Of a stretch of 64,000 nucleotides of DNA, positions 27,862 to 36,764 are shown in pieces. A program made the position numbers and the translations under genes. Numbering within the stretch: the stretch's first letter is position 1; each line of letters starts with the position of its first letter. The stretch is from assembly GCF_015209725.1 (NCBI RefSeq), contig NZ_CP063656.1, positions 1-64,000 of the forward strand, given 5' to 3'. Origin of the DNA: Lysobacter ciconiae (GTDB lineage Bacteria > Pseudomonadota > Gammaproteobacteria > Xanthomonadales > Xanthomonadaceae). The notes beneath the pieces were generated by a model, which worked only from the letters and a program-made list of their open reading frames with translations, was not told the DNA's origin and ran no database searches.

Positions 27862-28749
27862 TCAGACGTCGCCGTCGTTGAGCCAGCCCTCGCCGGTGCC
27901 GCGGTGCAGGACGCGGTCGCTGTCGAGCACGTCGCCGGCGGGAATCGCGTCCATCGCGGCGAGCTTGGTGTAGATCGGGGCGAAGTCCGGCCCGGTCGCG
28001 TCCATCAGTTGCTGGAAGCTGTCGATGACGAAGTAGGTCTTCTGGTAGGTGTCGATGCGGTAACGGGTGCGCATGATCCGTTCGAGGTCGAAACCGATCC
28101 GGTTGGGCGCATCGCTTTGCAGGCAATGGATCGACTCGCCCTTGGACGACACGATGCCGCTGCCGTAGATGCGCAGGCCGTCCTTTTGCTGGATCAGGCC
28201 GAACTCGACCGTGTACCAGTACAGCCGGGTCAGGTTGACCAGGGCGTCGCTGCCGATGCCGTGGGCCTTGACGCCGCCGCGCCCGTAGGCGGCCATGTAG
28301 TCGGCGAACACCGGGTTCATCAGCAGCGGGACATGGCCGAACAGGTCGTGGAAGAGGTCGGGCTCGGCGAGGTAGTCGAGCTGGTCCTCGCGGCGGATCC
28401 ACCAGGTCACGGGGAAACGCCGGTTGGCCAGGTGCTGGAAGAATTCCAGCTCCGGCAGCAGGCCTTCCACACCGATCAGCTCCCAACCGGTCGCGGCGTG
28501 CAGGATGGGGTTGAGATCGGCGAATTTCGGAATGCGGTCGGCTGTCATCTCCATCGCCCCCAGCGCGGCGATGAACTCGTCGCTGGCCAGGCCCGGCAGG
28601 ATGGCTTTCTGGCGCTCGAACAGCTGCGCCCAGACCGCGTGATCCGCGTCGGTGTAGCTGTCCCATGGCTGCTCCACGATCGCGGTCGTGTAGACCGGCA
28701 CGTAACCCTTGTCGGTGAGCTGGGATTCGGTGCGGCGGGCGGTTTCCAT
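27862..28749 (-). CDS. phhA: Phenylalanine 4-monooxygenase
   Basis: This iron- and tetrahydropterin-dependent enzyme converts phenylalanine to tyrosine. The start at 28749 has a GAGGATC ribosome-binding site and gives 295 residues, the usual bacterial size. The iron ligands are in HDLFGHVPLL (two His) and the Glu in YTVEFGLI. The pterin/Phe-binding region RRFPVTWWIRREDQLDYL is intact. A divergent Lrp-type regulator lies upstream across a region with a palindrome. No pterin-4a-carbinolamine dehydratase gene is adjacent. The folE gene at 41.8 kb belongs to pterin/folate synthesis. Confidence 0.96.
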   Translation of the reverse strand: METARRTESQLTDKGYVPVYTTAIVEQPWDSYTDADHAVWAQLFERQKAILPGLASDEFIAALGAMEMTADRIPKFADLNPILHAATGWELIGVEGLLPELEFFQHLANRRFPVTWWIRREDQLDYLAEPDLFHDLFGHVPLLMNPVFADYMAAYGRGGVKAHGIGSDALVNLTRLYWYTVEFGLIQQKDGLRIYGSGIVSSKGESIHCLQSDAPNRIGFDLERIMRTRYRIDTYQKTYFVIDSFQQLMDATGPDFAPIYTKLAAMDAIPAGDVLDSDRVLHRGTGEGWLNDGDV

Positions 28750-28801
28750 GGGAGATCCTCGTTGACGGTCGGGGTCAACCACCACAATAGCCGCATCCGC
28801 G

Positions 28802-28816
28802 CGCAATCGGATTGCG
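28802..28816. promoter_or_regulatory. Palindrome between phhA and Lrp-family regulator
   Basis: CGCAATC-G-GATTGCG, perfect 7-bp arms around one base, in the 132-bp divergent gap. It is a plausible operator for the adjacent Lrp-type regulator. Confidence 0.5.
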
Positions 28817-28881
28817 TTGTTGCGCCCTAATGCCTCCTGACAGCACGATAGGTGCGTCAACCAATCGCAGCGAGCAAGATC

Positions 28882-29370
28882 ATGCCAAACGTCAGCCTGG
28901 ACCGAACCGATCTGCAGCTGCTCGGCGAGCTGCAGCGCGCGGGTCGCCAGACCAACGCCGAGCTGGCCGAACGGGTGCGCCTGTCGCCGTCGGCGTGCCT
29001 GCGCCGGGTGCAGCGGCTGGAGCGCGAGGGCGTCATCGCCGGCTACCGCGCCGAGGTCGACCCCGAGCGCGTCGGCGTGGGCCTGCAGGCGTTCGTGCGG
29101 GTCCAGCTCAGCCGCCACGACAGCGGCGCGATCGAGCGGTTCTCGGTCTTCGTCAACCAGTGGGAGGAGGTGGTCGCCTGCCACGCGCTGACCGGCGACA
29201 TGGACTACCTGCTGCAGGTGGCCGTGCGCGATCTGGACCACTTCTCGCGCTTCCTGCTGGACCACCTGCTCAACCAGTCCGGCGTGGACGACGTCAATTC
29301 CAGCTTCGTGCTGCGCACCGTCAAGGCCTTCCGCGGGATGCCGTTGCCGGCCGGACGACCGTCAGCGTGA
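28882..29370 (+). CDS. Lrp/AsnC-family transcriptional regulator
   Basis: The 162-residue protein has the N-terminal helix-turn-helix (LDRTDLQLLGELQRAGRQTNAELAERVRLSPSACLRRVQRLE, about residues 6-47). The C-terminal RAM ligand-binding domain contains ALTGDMDYLLQVAVRDLDHF. Lrp-family proteins bind amino acids and form octamers. The divergent phhA gene makes aromatic amino acid control (Phe/Tyr) the most likely function. The ATG at 28882 was chosen because it gives the normal family length; an upstream ATG would add ten residues. Its 3' end overlaps the convergent patatin gene by 9 bp. Confidence 0.92.
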   Translation: MPNVSLDRTDLQLLGELQRAGRQTNAELAERVRLSPSACLRRVQRLEREGVIAGYRAEVDPERVGVGLQAFVRVQLSRHDSGAIERFSVFVNQWEEVVACHALTGDMDYLLQVAVRDLDHFSRFLLDHLLNQSGVDDVNSSFVLRTVKAFRGMPLPAGRPSA

Positions 29371-30441
29371 GTCGGCGCCTGCGGTGCAATCGGGTGTACG
29401 GCGCAGCAGGCTGCCGATGCGCGACTGCTCCTGCGCGCAGCGCTCGGCCTCCGCGGCCGCGTCCTGCGCGGACTTGCGCGCTTGGGCTGCGGCCGCCTGG
29501 CGGGCGGCAAGGGTGGCCTCGGCCACGCGCTCCTTGTGCATCTTCGCCAGCGCGGCGCGGATCTGCGGCAACGCCGCCATTGCGGCTTTCTCGCCTTCCA
29601 GTATCGCGTTGTTGCGCTGCTCGAAACTGGCCGGCCCGATCTCGTCGACCCGCGGCCGGATGACGATGTCGGCCCGGGCCAGTTCCTGCGCGCCAAGCTT
29701 GCGGCCCATGATGGCAATGGACTGGTTGACGTTGCCCAGCAGGCTGCCCGGCGCCTTGCCGCTGGCAATGGTGGAGATGTCCACGGCGATCACGAAGTCG
29801 GCGCCCAGCTCGCGCGCGGCATCCACCGGCACCGGACTGACGATGCCACCGTCCACGTAGTGCAGGCCGCCGATCAGCGTCGGCTCGAACACGCCGGGAA
29901 TGCTGCTGGACGCGCGTACCGCCTGACCGGTGTTGCCGCGCACGAACACGGTGCGCTTGCCGGTCTCCAGCTGGGTGGACACCACCGCGAAGGGCTTGAC
30001 CATCCTGTCCAGCGTGCGCCCGCCGACCAGCTCGTTGACGTAGTCCTGCAGCTTCTGGCCCTTGATCACCCCGCCGGAGAACAGGCTCACGTCGCGGATC
30101 TTCGACTCGTCCAGCGCAAACGCCTGGCGCTGCATCTGGAAGGAATCCATGCCGCTGGCATACAGCGCGCCGACCACACTGCCCGCGCTGGTGCCGGACA
30201 CGACGACAGGCTCCATGCCGTTGGCCTCGAGCATCTTGATCACGCCGATGTGGGCGAATCCCTTGGCCGCACCGCCGCCCAGGGCCACGCCGATCCGGGG
30301 CGGAGGAACGCTGACCGGCGCGACCGGCGCGGCGATGGCAGGCGCGGGGTCGGGCCGGGTGTTGCCGCCGCACGCGGCCAGGACGATGCCCGCGCTCAGG
30401 GCCAGCCAGTGACGGGGGCGGAACAGGGTTTTCAGCCGCAT
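29362..30441 (-). CDS. Patatin-like phospholipase, lipoprotein (RssA-like)
   Basis: The 359-residue product has a lipoprotein signal peptide with lipobox LAAC near residue 25. The patatin domain follows: oxyanion loop GVALGGGAAKGFAHIG, nucleophile Ser in GTSAGS, and catalytic Asp in VDGGIVSPV. It resembles RssA-type bacterial patatins that hydrolyse acyl esters. The C-terminal ~70 residues are Ala/Gln/Arg-rich and helical. Lipidation predicts anchoring in the envelope. An upstream in-frame GTG (30453) is possible; no clear ribosome-binding site decides between them. Confidence 0.88.
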   Translation of the reverse strand: MRLKTLFRPRHWLALSAGIVLAACGGNTRPDPAPAIAAPVAPVSVPPPRIGVALGGGAAKGFAHIGVIKMLEANGMEPVVVSGTSAGSVVGALYASGMDSFQMQRQAFALDESKIRDVSLFSGGVIKGQKLQDYVNELVGGRTLDRMVKPFAVVSTQLETGKRTVFVRGNTGQAVRASSSIPGVFEPTLIGGLHYVDGGIVSPVPVDAARELGADFVIAVDISTIASGKAPGSLLGNVNQSIAIMGRKLGAQELARADIVIRPRVDEIGPASFEQRNNAILEGEKAAMAALPQIRAALAKMHKERVAEATLAARQAAAAQARKSAQDAAAEAERCAQEQSRIGSLLRRTPDCTAGADSR

Positions 30442-30533
30442 GGCGACAGGCACATTGAAGGACGGACGGCAAGGATAGTGCGCGGCGCTTGAACGCGGTC
30501 AGTCCACTCGCCCGTGTGGCTTATCCTCGGGGC

Positions 30534-31271
30534 GTGTTCGAACTCCGCCAGGTCTGCAAATCCTACGGTCGCGTCGTCGCGCTGGACGCGGTCGAGCTGT
30601 GCATCGCCAGCGGCCGCACCACCGCCCTGATCGGTCCCAGCGGCGCGGGCAAGTCCAGCGCGTTGCGGATGCTGGTCGGGCTGGACTGGCCCGACAGCGG
30701 CGAGGTCCGCTTCGATGGCGAGCCGCTGCAGCGCGACCGCCTGCTCCAGCAGCGCCGCCGCATCGGCTACATGATCCAGGAAGGCGGGCTGTTTCCGCAC
30801 CTCAGCGCCGCGGCCAACATCGGCCTGCTGGCACGGACGGTGGGCTGGTCCGCCGAACGTATCGCTCAGCGCATGGAGGTACTCGCAACGATGACCCGCT
30901 TGCCGGTGGCCGCGTTGCAGCGGTACCCGGCCGAACTGTCGGGCGGCCAGCGCCAGCGGGTCGGGCTGATCCGCGCGCTGATGCTGGACCCCCAGGTGCT
31001 GCTGCTGGACGAGCCGCTGGGCGCGCTGGATCCGATCATCCGCCACGAGCTGCAGGAGCAGATGCGCGAGCTGTTCGTCGAGCTGCGCAAGACCGTGGTG
31101 CTGGTCACCCATGACGTCGCCGAAGCGGCGTTTCTTGCCGACACGCTGGTGCTTCTGCGCGACGGCAGGATCGTCCAGCAGGGCACCGCGCGCGAGTTGC
31201 AGGACGCCCCCGCCGAGCCGTTCGTGACGCGCTTCATGACCGCCCAGCGCAGCCTGGAGCAGAGCCTGTGA
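30534..31271 (+). CDS. ABC transporter ATP-binding protein (osmoprotectant type)
   Basis: The 245-residue ATPase starts at a GTG at 30534 (VFELRQVCKSYG), which gives the usual start of the fold; a TTG 45 bp upstream would add residues outside it. Walker A is GPSGAGKSS, the signature LSGGQRQR, Walker B LLLDEP and the switch His VTHD. It resembles ProV/OpuCA-type ATPases for quaternary-amine uptake, without the C-terminal CBS domains of some. The stop overlaps the next gene by 4 bp (GTGA). Confidence 0.88.
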   Translation: MFELRQVCKSYGRVVALDAVELCIASGRTTALIGPSGAGKSSALRMLVGLDWPDSGEVRFDGEPLQRDRLLQQRRRIGYMIQEGGLFPHLSAAANIGLLARTVGWSAERIAQRMEVLATMTRLPVAALQRYPAELSGGQRQRVGLIRALMLDPQVLLLDEPLGALDPIIRHELQEQMRELFVELRKTVVLVTHDVAEAAFLADTLVLLRDGRIVQQGTARELQDAPAEPFVTRFMTAQRSLEQSL

Positions 31272-32782
31272 GTGGGGCGCAGGTCCGCGTCCGGTCGCGC
31301 CCGGGCTGGCTGCTGGTGGGGCTGGTCGTCGCGCTCGCCATCGCCGCGCTGCCGGTTGCGCCGGCTCATGCGCAACCGGTGACCGTCGGATCCAAGGCGT
31401 TTACCGAGTCGGTGATCTTGGGCGAGGTCGCGGCGGGACTGCCCCACGACGAGGGCGTCACGGTGACCCACCGGGCCCAGCTGGGCGGCACCCGCATCCT
31501 CTGGCGGGCCTTGCTCGAGGGGGACATCGACGCCTACCCCGAGTACACCGGCACGCTCGCCGCGGAACTGCTGCAGATGCCCGGCGCCGGCCCTGATCGG
31601 ATGCGCGCCGCGCTCGACGAGCGCGGTCTGGGCATGACCGCGTCGCTGGGTTTCAGCAACACCTACGCGCTGGGGATGACCCGCGCCCGTGCCGGAGAGC
31701 TGGGCGTGGCCTCGGTGTCCGACCTGGCCGGCCATCCGGAGCTGAAAATCGGCCTCAGCAACGAGTTCATGCAGCGCGCCGACGGCTGGCCGGGGGTGCG
31801 CGACGCCTACGGTTTGCCGCAGCGGCCGGACGGGCTCGATCACGACCTGGCGTACCGCGGCCTGGCCAGTGGCGCGCTGGACGTCATCGACCTGTACACC
31901 ACCGATGCGGAGATTCCGTACTACGACCTGACCGTTCTTGAGGACGATCGCCGCTATTTCCCCGATTACGCCGCGGTGTTCCTGTATCGCAAGGACCTGC
32001 AGGCGCGCGCGCCGGATTGGCTGGCGGCGCTGCAAGGCCTGTCCGGGCGCATCGATGCACCGACCATGCAACGGCTCAATGCCGAGGTGAAGCTGGAGGG
32101 CGCCAGCGAAGCCAGCGTCGCCGCGGAGTGGCTGGGCGTCGCCGCGCCCGCCGCGGCATCGCGCGCGCAGCGGATCTGGAAGCGGACCGTGGAGCACCTC
32201 GGGCTGGTGGGCATCTCCCTGGGACTGGCGCTGATCGTCGCGTTGCCCCTCGGTGTGCTGGCTGCGCGCCGGCCGCGGCTCGGGCAACTGGTACTGACCG
32301 TCACCGGCCTGCTGCAGACGCTGCCGTCGCTGGCGGTATTCGTCTTCATGATCCCGCTGTTCGGCATCGGCGCCGGCCCGGCGATTGCCGCGCTGTTCCT
32401 CTACAGCCTGCTGCCGATCGTGCGCAACACGCACGCCGGCCTGACCGGCATTCCGCGCGAGCTGCGCGAAACGGCGGCCGCGCTGGGCCTGCCGCCGCGC
32501 ACCCGCCTGTGGCGGATCGAGCTGCCGCTCGCCCTGGGCATGATCCTGGCCGGCATCAAGACCGCTGCCGTCATCAACGTCGGCACCGCCACGCTGGGCG
32601 CGCTGATCGGTGCCGGCGGCTACGGGCAACCGATTCTCGCGGGCATTCGCCTGGACGATATCGGCCTGATCCTGGAAGGCGCGGTGCCGGCGGCGGTGCT
32701 CGCGCTGGTGGTGCAGGGTGGCTTCGAACTGGTCGAGCGCGGCCTGACGCCGCGTGGCCTGCGGCTGGCCGCGCGGCACTGA
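31268..32782 (+). CDS. Fused substrate-binding/permease protein of osmoprotectant ABC transporter
   Basis: This 504-residue protein starts at a GTG that overlaps the ATPase stop. A signal-like segment (MSGAQVRVRSRPGWLLVGL to AHAQP) is followed by an OpuAC-type binding domain (about 35-300; VTVGSKAFTESVILGE, DAYPEYTGTLAAEL). An OpuCB/ProW-type permease with about six helices comes next (about 315-500; RELRETAAALGLPPRTRLWRIELPLALGM is the coupling loop). Substrates of the family include betaine, choline and carnitine. The order here is binding domain first, permease second. Confidence 0.85.
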   Translation: MSGAQVRVRSRPGWLLVGLVVALAIAALPVAPAHAQPVTVGSKAFTESVILGEVAAGLPHDEGVTVTHRAQLGGTRILWRALLEGDIDAYPEYTGTLAAELLQMPGAGPDRMRAALDERGLGMTASLGFSNTYALGMTRARAGELGVASVSDLAGHPELKIGLSNEFMQRADGWPGVRDAYGLPQRPDGLDHDLAYRGLASGALDVIDLYTTDAEIPYYDLTVLEDDRRYFPDYAAVFLYRKDLQARAPDWLAALQGLSGRIDAPTMQRLNAEVKLEGASEASVAAEWLGVAAPAAASRAQRIWKRTVEHLGLVGISLGLALIVALPLGVLAARRPRLGQLVLTVTGLLQTLPSLAVFVFMIPLFGIGAGPAIAALFLYSLLPIVRNTHAGLTGIPRELRETAAALGLPPRTRLWRIELPLALGMILAGIKTAAVINVGTATLGALIGAGGYGQPILAGIRLDDIGLILEGAVPAAVLALVVQGGFELVERGLTPRGLRLAARH

Positions 32783-32848
32783 CCGCGCGCCACTGCCCGC
32801 CCGCGATCGATCGCACCTGAGTGGGCGGTGCGACCGGTGCCGGACCGC

Positions 32849-33631
32849 CTAGCCGCGGCGCCGGAACGGCAGCACCACGCCGCGCTCGTCCGCGGGGTCC
32901 GGGCGGTGCCACAACACCGGCACATCGTCGGACGGGGACAGTTCCAGGCCCTCGGGATCGGGATTGGCCGCGTCCGCCTGCGCCAGTTCCTCTTCGATCT
33001 CCCAGCTGTATTTCTGGCGCGGCTGGCGCGGGTCCAGTCGCCGCCACAAAAACGCCGCCAGTACGCCGCCCAGCGCCCCGCCCATGTGCGCCTGCCAGGA
33101 CACGCCGATCTCGCGCGGGAAGATCGTCAGAAGCATGCCGCCGTAGAGGAAGAAGGCGATCATCGCCGCCGCAATCGCCGGCCGGTCGCGTCGCAGCAGG
33201 CCGAGGATGAAGACCAGGAACATCAGGCCGTGGGTGATGCCGCTGGCGCCCAGGTGGTAGGAGCCCGCCTCGCCGAGCAGCCAGGCCCCGGCGCCCGAGC
33301 CCAACCACATCAGCGGGAGTGCGCGCAGCGTCGCGCGCGGGTACATCCCGCCGGCCAGCGTGCCCAGCATCAGCAGCGAGATCGCGTTGGCGGCCAGGTG
33401 CTCGAACGAGCCGTGCACCAAGGGCGCACCGAGGATCCCGAGCAGCCCCGCCGCCGACCACGGCTGCACCATCCAGTCGCGCAGGTCCACCGCGCCCTGC
33501 AGCGAGTGGATCACCAGCAACAGCAGCACCGCCGCCAAGCTCAGGTTGAACGCGCCCATCCAGCGCTTGCGGTCGGCGATGCGCTGGGCCTTGGGATCCA
33601 GCGCGAGCGCTTCGGGAATCGTGTCAGGCAT
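32849..33631 (-). CDS. Rhomboid-family intramembrane serine protease
   Basis: The 260-residue protein has six predicted membrane helices. The catalytic Ser is in GASGITHGL and the catalytic His in SWQAHMGGALGG. An HGSFEHLAANAISLL segment in the second helix is typical of rhomboids. The C-terminal ~65 residues are soluble, acidic and Pro-rich (PDPEGLELSPSDD). Rhomboids cut membrane proteins within the bilayer; the substrate is unknown. It is divergent from rlmI with 57 bp between the starts. Confidence 0.9.
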   Translation of the reverse strand: MPDTIPEALALDPKAQRIADRKRWMGAFNLSLAAVLLLLVIHSLQGAVDLRDWMVQPWSAAGLLGILGAPLVHGSFEHLAANAISLLMLGTLAGGMYPRATLRALPLMWLGSGAGAWLLGEAGSYHLGASGITHGLMFLVFILGLLRRDRPAIAAAMIAFFLYGGMLLTIFPREIGVSWQAHMGGALGGVLAAFLWRRLDPRQPRQKYSWEIEEELAQADAANPDPEGLELSPSDDVPVLWHRPDPADERGVVLPFRRRG

Positions 33632-33688
33632 TCACCAACTGTGGCGCTGGCGGCCGCGAATACAAGGCGGGCCCCGTAGAATGGCGGC

Positions 33689-34858
33689 ATGAACAACACC
33701 ATCCCCACCGTCCACCTGAAAAACGCCTGGAAGTCCTCCCACCCCTGGATCTTCCAGCGCCTGGTCGCCAAGCCGGCGCAGCGTCCGCGTCCCGGCGAGA
33801 TCGTCGATGTCATCGGCGTGGACGGCGAGCTGATCGGCCGTGGCTTCTACAACGGCCACTCGCGCATCGCCCTGCGCATGCTCGACAACGACCCCAACGC
33901 GGTGATCGACGGGGACTGGTTCGCGCGCAAGATCGCCGCGGCCGTGTCGCTGCGCCGCGATGTGCTCAAGCTGGACGAGGTCAGCGATGCCTGGCGGGTT
34001 TTCCACAGCGAAGGCGACGGCATCTCCGGGCTGGTGATCGACCGCTACGCCGACCTGCTGGTGCTGGAGTTCTTCAGTGCCGGCGCGTTCCGCCACCGCG
34101 AATGGATCCAGGCCGCGCTGCGCGAGCAGTTCCCGGGCTGCCGCTTCCACATGTCCGCCGACGTCCACGTGCAGAAGCAGGAAAGCTTCGATTTCCGCGG
34201 CACCGAGCCCGCCCAACCGGCGGTCATCACCGAGCACGGGGTGAAGTTCCGCGCCGATCCGGCCGGCGCGCACAAGACCGGATTCTTCGCCGACCAGCGC
34301 GACAACCGCCAGTGGCTGAGCCAGCACGTGGCCGGCAAGCGCATGCTCGACCTGTGCTGCAACACCGGCGGCTTCGGCGTGTATGCCGCCGTGCGTGGCG
34401 CCAGCGAGGTGGTGGGCGTGGACATCGACGCGGACGTGCTGTCCATCGCCAAGGGCAACGCCAAGCTCAACCATGCCGATGTGAAATTCGTCCAGGCGGA
34501 CATCTTTCCGTGGCTGCGCGATGCGGCGATCGCCGGCGAGCAGTACGACGTGGTGGTACTCGATCCGGCCAAGATGACCCGCGACCGGGAGCAGGTGATT
34601 CCGGCGCTGAAGAAGTATTTGGACATGAACAAGCTGGCGCTGGGTGTGGTCAAGCCGGGCGGGCTGTTCGCGACCTTCTCCTGCACCGGCCTGGTCAGCG
34701 AGGACCAGTTCCTGGACATGATCCGGCGGGCAGCGTTTTTCTCCAATCGGACGGTGCAGGTGCTGAAGGTGGCCGGCGCAGGGCCGGATCATCCGTGGTT
34801 GGCGCAGGTGCCGGAGTCGCGGTATCTGAAGGCGGCGTTTTGTCGGGTGCTGGACTGA
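33689..34858 (+). CDS. rlmI: 23S rRNA (cytosine-5-)-methyltransferase RlmI family
   Basis: The 389-residue protein has an N-terminal PUA-like RNA-binding domain (about 1-75; HLKNAWKSSHPWIFQRLV, PGEIVDVIGVDGELIGRG) and an RlmI-type class I methyltransferase domain. The SAM-binding motif is MLDLCCNTGGFGVYAA, the DPAK motif is in VVLDPAKMTRD, and a catalytic-type Cys is in ATFSCTGLV. E. coli RlmI modifies C1962 of 23S rRNA. Closest in layout to RlmI/YccW; related family members cannot be fully excluded. Confidence 0.88.
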   Translation: MNNTIPTVHLKNAWKSSHPWIFQRLVAKPAQRPRPGEIVDVIGVDGELIGRGFYNGHSRIALRMLDNDPNAVIDGDWFARKIAAAVSLRRDVLKLDEVSDAWRVFHSEGDGISGLVIDRYADLLVLEFFSAGAFRHREWIQAALREQFPGCRFHMSADVHVQKQESFDFRGTEPAQPAVITEHGVKFRADPAGAHKTGFFADQRDNRQWLSQHVAGKRMLDLCCNTGGFGVYAAVRGASEVVGVDIDADVLSIAKGNAKLNHADVKFVQADIFPWLRDAAIAGEQYDVVVLDPAKMTRDREQVIPALKKYLDMNKLALGVVKPGGLFATFSCTGLVSEDQFLDMIRRAAFFSNRTVQVLKVAGAGPDHPWLAQVPESRYLKAAFCRVLD

Positions 34859-34921
34859 GGCGGTTCGGTCGATCGAAGCGGTCCGTCGTTTGAACACTTT
34901 TGGTATCTGGTGACGCAGGAA

Positions 34922-34992
34922 GGCACCGGCCGCGGGCTCCGATCAGTCGCTCCACGATATTCGCTTGGTGATCGGAACCCGCGGCCGGCGCC
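34922..34992. repeat. Long imperfect inverted repeat between rlmI and rmuC
   Basis: Arms 34922-34945 and 34969-34992 are 24 nt each, complementary at 22 of 24 positions, with a 23-nt loop. There is no T-tract. It may be a rho-independent-like stabilising hairpin or a small dispersed palindromic element. No second copy was noticed in this window. Confidence 0.75.
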
Positions 34993-35058
34993 TGTCGGTC
35001 GCGTTGTGCATTGACCCATGGTCGCGGCCGGTGAGACCGGCGTCGCTACACTGGAGCG

Positions 35059-36684
35059 ATGGATAGCCAACTGCTCCTCATCTTGTTGCTCGTCGCGACC
35101 TTGGTCGTCGCCGGACTGTTGGTGGTGTTGCTGCGCAGGCAGGGTTCGCAAGGATCTGGCGCGGAGCTGGGCGCGATGCGCGAGGAGCGTGATCGGCTGG
35201 GTGAGGAGTTGCGCGCCGAGCGCGAGGCGGCGCGTGAGCAGGCGGCCGAGAGTGGGCGCCTGCTCGGGCGCTTGGGCGCGCTGGAAGGTGCGATTGCCGA
35301 GCGCGATCAGGTGATTGATCGTCTGGAGACGGCGCGCGCCGGTTTGCAGGACGCGCTGGAGACGGAGCGCTTGGCGGCGCGGTCGGCGGGGCAGTCGTTG
35401 CAGGAGCGCGAGCAGGCGTTGCTGGCGGTGCGCGAGCGTGAGGGCGCGTTGGCCGTCGAGCTCGCCGAGCTGCGCGACAGCTACCGCCATCTGCAATCCG
35501 AGCACGCGGGCGTGTCGGCCAACCTGCAGCACGCCCGGCAGGCCCACACCGAGATGCAAACCTTCCTGGCCGAGGCGCAGACGAAGCTGTCGGGTGCCTT
35601 CACCGAGCTGGCGGGCAAGGTGTTCGAGGAGAAGGGGCAGCTGTTCGAGAAGAACGTGCAGCGGGCGTCGCTGCAGTCCAGAGCGGACATCGATGCGTTG
35701 TTGAAGCCGTTTGCGGAGCGCATCGGCGAATTCCGCAGCCGGGTCGACACGCTGTACGGCGAGGAGGCCCGGGAGCGGGCGTCATTGCTGGGCGCGGTCA
35801 CCGAGCTGAAAACCCTCAACCAGGACATGGCGCAGCAGGCGCACGCGCTGACCCGGGCGCTGAAAGGCAGTTCCAAGGTCCGCGGCGACTGGGGCGAGCT
35901 GATGCTGGAGAGCGTGCTGCGCGGCTCCGGGCTGGAGGACGGCGTGCATTACGACCGCCAGAAGGGCACGGTCGACGAAGACGGCGCGCGCCTTCACCCG
36001 GACATCGTGGTTCGCCTGCCCGACGAGCGCTGTGTGGTCGTCGACAGCAAGGTCAACCTGATCGCCTGGCAGGAGGCGATGAACGCCGACACGCCGGATG
36101 AGCAGAACGATGCGCTGCGCCGGCACGCCGCCGGCCTGCGCCAGCACATGCGCGAGTTGAGCGAGAAGAACTACCCCAAGGTGCTGGGCGACACCGCGCT
36201 GGAGGTGACCATCGCCTTCATCCCGATCGAAGGCGCGCTCTCGGCCGCGCTGGGCACGGACACGGCATTGCAGACCGACGCGTTCGACCGCCGCGTGGTG
36301 TTCGCCTCGCCCAATACGCTGATGGCGCTGCTGCGGGTGGTGGAGCGGCTGTGGACGCGCGACAAGATCCAGCGCGAGGCGATCGCTATCAGCGATACCG
36401 GTGGCCTCGTGCTGGATGCGCTGATCGGATTCCTCGCTGACTTCGACAAGGTCGGCAAGAGCCTGGATGACGCCGACAAGGCATTCAAGAACGCGCGCCG
36501 CCGGCTCAGCGAGTCCAGCCAGGCGGTGATCCCGCGGGCCCGGCGACTGGCCGAGCTGGGTGCGCACGGAAGGCGCGCGCTCACCGATGAGCTCAAGCCG
36601 GAGGCCGACAGCGGCGGCGTGACGTCGGCCGACGCTCCCGCAAAACAACTTCTTGGTGCTGCGCTCGGGGCCGGGAACCGCTGA
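35059..36684 (+). CDS. rmuC: DNA recombination protein RmuC
   Basis: The 541-residue protein has an N-terminal membrane anchor (about residues 2-23, QLLLILLLVATLVVAGLLVVLL). A long Glu/Arg-rich coiled coil spans about 35-190. The RmuC nuclease-like core follows, with KVRGDWGELMLESVLRGSGLEDG, HPDIVVRLPDERCVVVDSKVNL and PKVLGDTALEVTIAFIPIEGAL. RmuC limits certain DNA rearrangements such as inversions at short inverted repeats. It is convergent with the mla operon. Confidence 0.92.
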   Translation: MDSQLLLILLLVATLVVAGLLVVLLRRQGSQGSGAELGAMREERDRLGEELRAEREAAREQAAESGRLLGRLGALEGAIAERDQVIDRLETARAGLQDALETERLAARSAGQSLQEREQALLAVREREGALAVELAELRDSYRHLQSEHAGVSANLQHARQAHTEMQTFLAEAQTKLSGAFTELAGKVFEEKGQLFEKNVQRASLQSRADIDALLKPFAERIGEFRSRVDTLYGEEARERASLLGAVTELKTLNQDMAQQAHALTRALKGSSKVRGDWGELMLESVLRGSGLEDGVHYDRQKGTVDEDGARLHPDIVVRLPDERCVVVDSKVNLIAWQEAMNADTPDEQNDALRRHAAGLRQHMRELSEKNYPKVLGDTALEVTIAFIPIEGALSAALGTDTALQTDAFDRRVVFASPNTLMALLRVVERLWTRDKIQREAIAISDTGGLVLDALIGFLADFDKVGKSLDDADKAFKNARRRLSESSQAVIPRARRLAELGAHGRRALTDELKPEADSGGVTSADAPAKQLLGAALGAGNR

Positions 36685-36764
36685 ACCCGCCAGCGGTCGC
36701 TGCAGGGTACCGGCGCGCCGAGTGCTCCCGACGCGCTGCGGCTGCGCGGCCATCGCCGCACGAC

